A stretch of DNA of 14,735 bases from CAWBRT01 sp049519595. GTDB taxonomy: Bacteria; Acidobacteriota; Terriglobia; Terriglobales; Acidobacteriaceae. Positions within the stretch are counted from its first letter, which is position 1. Every line of letters begins with the position of its first letter. The translations under genes and the position numbers were made by a program. Below are positions 13,474 through 14,735 of the stretch, piece after piece. Below the pieces are notes generated by a model. That model had not been told where the DNA came from and made no database searches. It worked only from the letters and a program-made list of their open reading frames with translations. Where the stretch lies: the NCBI GenBank assembly GCA_049519595.1, contig JBEKQP010000101.1, positions 1 to 14,735 on the forward strand. Reading direction: 5' to 3'.

Positions 13474-14735
13474 ATGTTTGCCGTCTGCGGTTACTTATCC
13501 TTTCGCATAGTTGAACTCCTTTCTAGCGTTATGTGGGCGTGGTCGTATTCGCTGCTCCCGATTCCTTTTGCACTGCTGTGTGCTGGATTGCTTCCGCGCA
13601 TGCGGCCAGCGGCGGCAGCCGTTCCTCTCATCGTTGCTGTCTGGCCCCTAGCGGTTTTAGCATCGATAATGTCCAACGATTTAGTACTGCGACAAATTGT
13701 GTCCCCTCGGTTTCCTATTGATTGTATTGGCGGCCTAGTGGGCGGATTCACCTTGGTTCTGTGCGCCTTTCGGATGAGCGATGAGCGGCTGAAGCGATTG
13801 CTTTCAGCGAAATATCTTTGTGGTGGGGCTGTCGTGGGCTGCATTGGGGCAGTCCCTTTAGCATTAGATTCTCTGACTCCTGTAGGTACAGGTGCAGGTT
13901 GGGAAGGTAAACAGGCAGCTTGCTACTGCATTTGGCAAATGCTGGTCGGAACCTACTTGTTTGTTATTTACACCCATGCCGAGAGGAAAGCCCCACACCA
14001 GAAAACCCCTGTCGCGCTCGACGCGGTTGTCCTAACTCCAGTTAGTCTATTTATCATTTGGTTTCTTTTGTTCAGGTTTGTCCCTGCTCCCCCACGCTCA
14101 GAGATCGTCGATTTTCGGCCCACGTCTTTTCAGGCGATAGCGAATAACCGTTTCTTCTATTCCATTGGTGACGAGCTGAAATACTCAGATCAGATTGATC
14201 CTGAGGCGCCAACCTTACTGCATGGCCACATCAATAGTTTTCTTGTTGCGCCTGACGGCAAGACAATTGCTGTAGTCGTAAATGGGCAGCCACCTGACAG
14301 CAACGGAGTTTCTGTAATCGTAAATGAGCAGCTAATGGTTGTGTCAATATACAGAGGAGACGACTCGGTTACCCCGGGGCCAAAGCCGATAGGTCACCAA
14401 TTTTTTCGGGATGATAATTTCCAGTGGTCGAAGGATTCAGCAAATCTCTACCTTATAAAAGACGAGTTCTACAAATCTTTGGGATCGCTGTATTCAGAGA
14501 AAGCGGAGCTTTGGAAATACGAAGTTAAGACGGGAGATTTAGAGCTTTTTCTCAAGCCTTTTCCAGCTTATCACTACTTCTTCGGCCTGAAGTCTGGAAT
14601 CTACTTTTTTGCGGCAGAAAACGGAAAGGTGCAGCTCAGATACTTTGACGGTCAGCATGTGACCGACGTTGGGGAACCAGACTCGACCGAGATTCCTATC
14701 CGGCAGTTGGCTGCTAAGTTTGTCGAAAAGCCTTT
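13474..14735 (+). CDS. Large membrane protein with beta-rich C-terminal domain, unknown function (3' end outside window)
   Basis: The frame is open to the last base, giving at least 420 residues. The first 200 residues hold about five hydrophobic segments (roughly 19-40, 48-66, 84-99, 115-132 with a preceding KY, 150-166) and a further strong one at 183-203 (LTPVSLFIIWFLLF). After this comes a soluble region rich in short beta-type stretches with repeating 'FLVAPDGKTIAVVVNG', 'QWSKDSANLYLI' and 'LWKYEVKTGDLELF' phrases. These resemble blades of a TolB/WD40-like beta-propeller, so an extracytoplasmic sensing or binding domain is inferred. I do not recognise the family. The start is uncertain: ATG at 13474, an in-frame GTG at 13465, or ATG at 13531; none has a good ribosome-binding site. 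Codon use is AT-richer than in the genes to the left. Confidence 0.75.
   Translation, partial: MFAVCGYLSFRIVELLSSVMWAWSYSLLPIPFALLCAGLLPRMRPAAAAVPLIVAVWPLAVLASIMSNDLVLRQIVSPRFPIDCIGGLVGGFTLVLCAFRMSDERLKRLLSAKYLCGGAVVGCIGAVPLALDSLTPVGTGAGWEGKQAACYCIWQMLVGTYLFVIYTHAERKAPHQKTPVALDAVVLTPVSLFIIWFLLFRFVPAPPRSEIVDFRPTSFQAIANNRFFYSIGDELKYSDQIDPEAPTLLHGHINSFLVAPDGKTIAVVVNGQPPDSNGVSVIVNEQLMVVSIYRGDDSVTPGPKPIGHQFFRDDNFQWSKDSANLYLIKDEFYKSLGSLYSEKAELWKYEVKTGDLELFLKPFPAYHYFFGLKSGIYFFAAENGKVQLRYFDGQHVTDVGEPDSTEIPIRQLAAKFVEKP
14269..14334 (+). repeat. In-frame imperfect 24-bp direct repeat
   Basis: Bases 14269-14292 and 14311-14334 match at 20 of 24 positions (core GTCGTAAATGGGCAGC versus ATCGTAAATGAGCAGC) with a 42-bp period, keeping the reading frame. 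The products are VVVNGQP and VIVNEQL, plausible equivalent strands of a repeated beta fold. Confidence 0.55.

Noticed and set aside
13491..13844. 117-codon minus-strand frame
   Set aside because: It is antisense to the membrane part of the long plus-strand gene, whose hydrophobic pattern is much more protein-like.
1..14735. Mobile elements, CRISPR arrays, tRNA or rRNA genes
   Set aside because: I saw no transposase or integrase motifs, no regularly spaced repeats and no tRNA/rRNA signature sequences. The palindromes present are short and irregularly placed.

Overview
The window looks like a chromosomal segment of an Acidobacteriota (Terriglobia, Koribacter-like) bacterium. This is inferred from gene content and protein style: a Bacillus/Wolinella-type succinate dehydrogenase, paired cyclophilins, many small exported proteins, and dispersed palindromes of the kind seen between acidobacterial genes. 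No rRNA or other taxonomic marker is present. Base composition is moderately GC-rich for most of the window and becomes visibly AT-richer after about position 13,260.

Layout. (1) 1-1677, plus strand: 3' end of NADP isocitrate dehydrogenase (icd), an intergenic palindromic repeat, then malate dehydrogenase (mdh) with a clear terminator. (2) 1676-5557, minus strand: a small acidic protein of unknown function, a hairpin-rich gap, a membrane-anchored unknown protein, two cyclophilin-type peptidyl-prolyl isomerases (one cytoplasmic, one exported) and an exported M19 dipeptidase. (3) 5740-6500, minus: an exported zinc-peptidase-like (M15/VanY fold) protein with its own terminator. (4) 6689-10307, minus: the sdhC-sdhA-sdhB operon (respiratory complex II) with a near-consensus promoter and a terminator. 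(5) 10522-11142, minus: the house-cleaning nucleotidase RdgB/HAM1. (6) 11292-13214, plus: a Spy/CpxP-like periplasmic protein, an exported protein of unknown function behind a near-consensus promoter, and pdxT, which appears to be transcribed as a leaderless mRNA. (7) 13474 to the end, plus: a large unrecognised membrane protein cut by the window edge.

Functionally the window joins three TCA-cycle loci (icd, mdh, sdhCAB) that feed NADPH, NADH and quinol pools. Around them are envelope and protein-maintenance genes (exported cyclophilin, dipeptidase, M15-like protein, Spy-like protein) and two metabolic housekeeping genes (rdgB, pdxT). I found no mobile element, CRISPR array, tRNA, rRNA or defence locus. 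Most of the window is ordinary core genome. The points most worth a second look are the leaderless pdxT without a pdxS neighbour, the truncated membrane/beta-rich protein at the right edge, the clusters of small palindromes between genes, and the uncertain start and structured leader of the dipeptidase.
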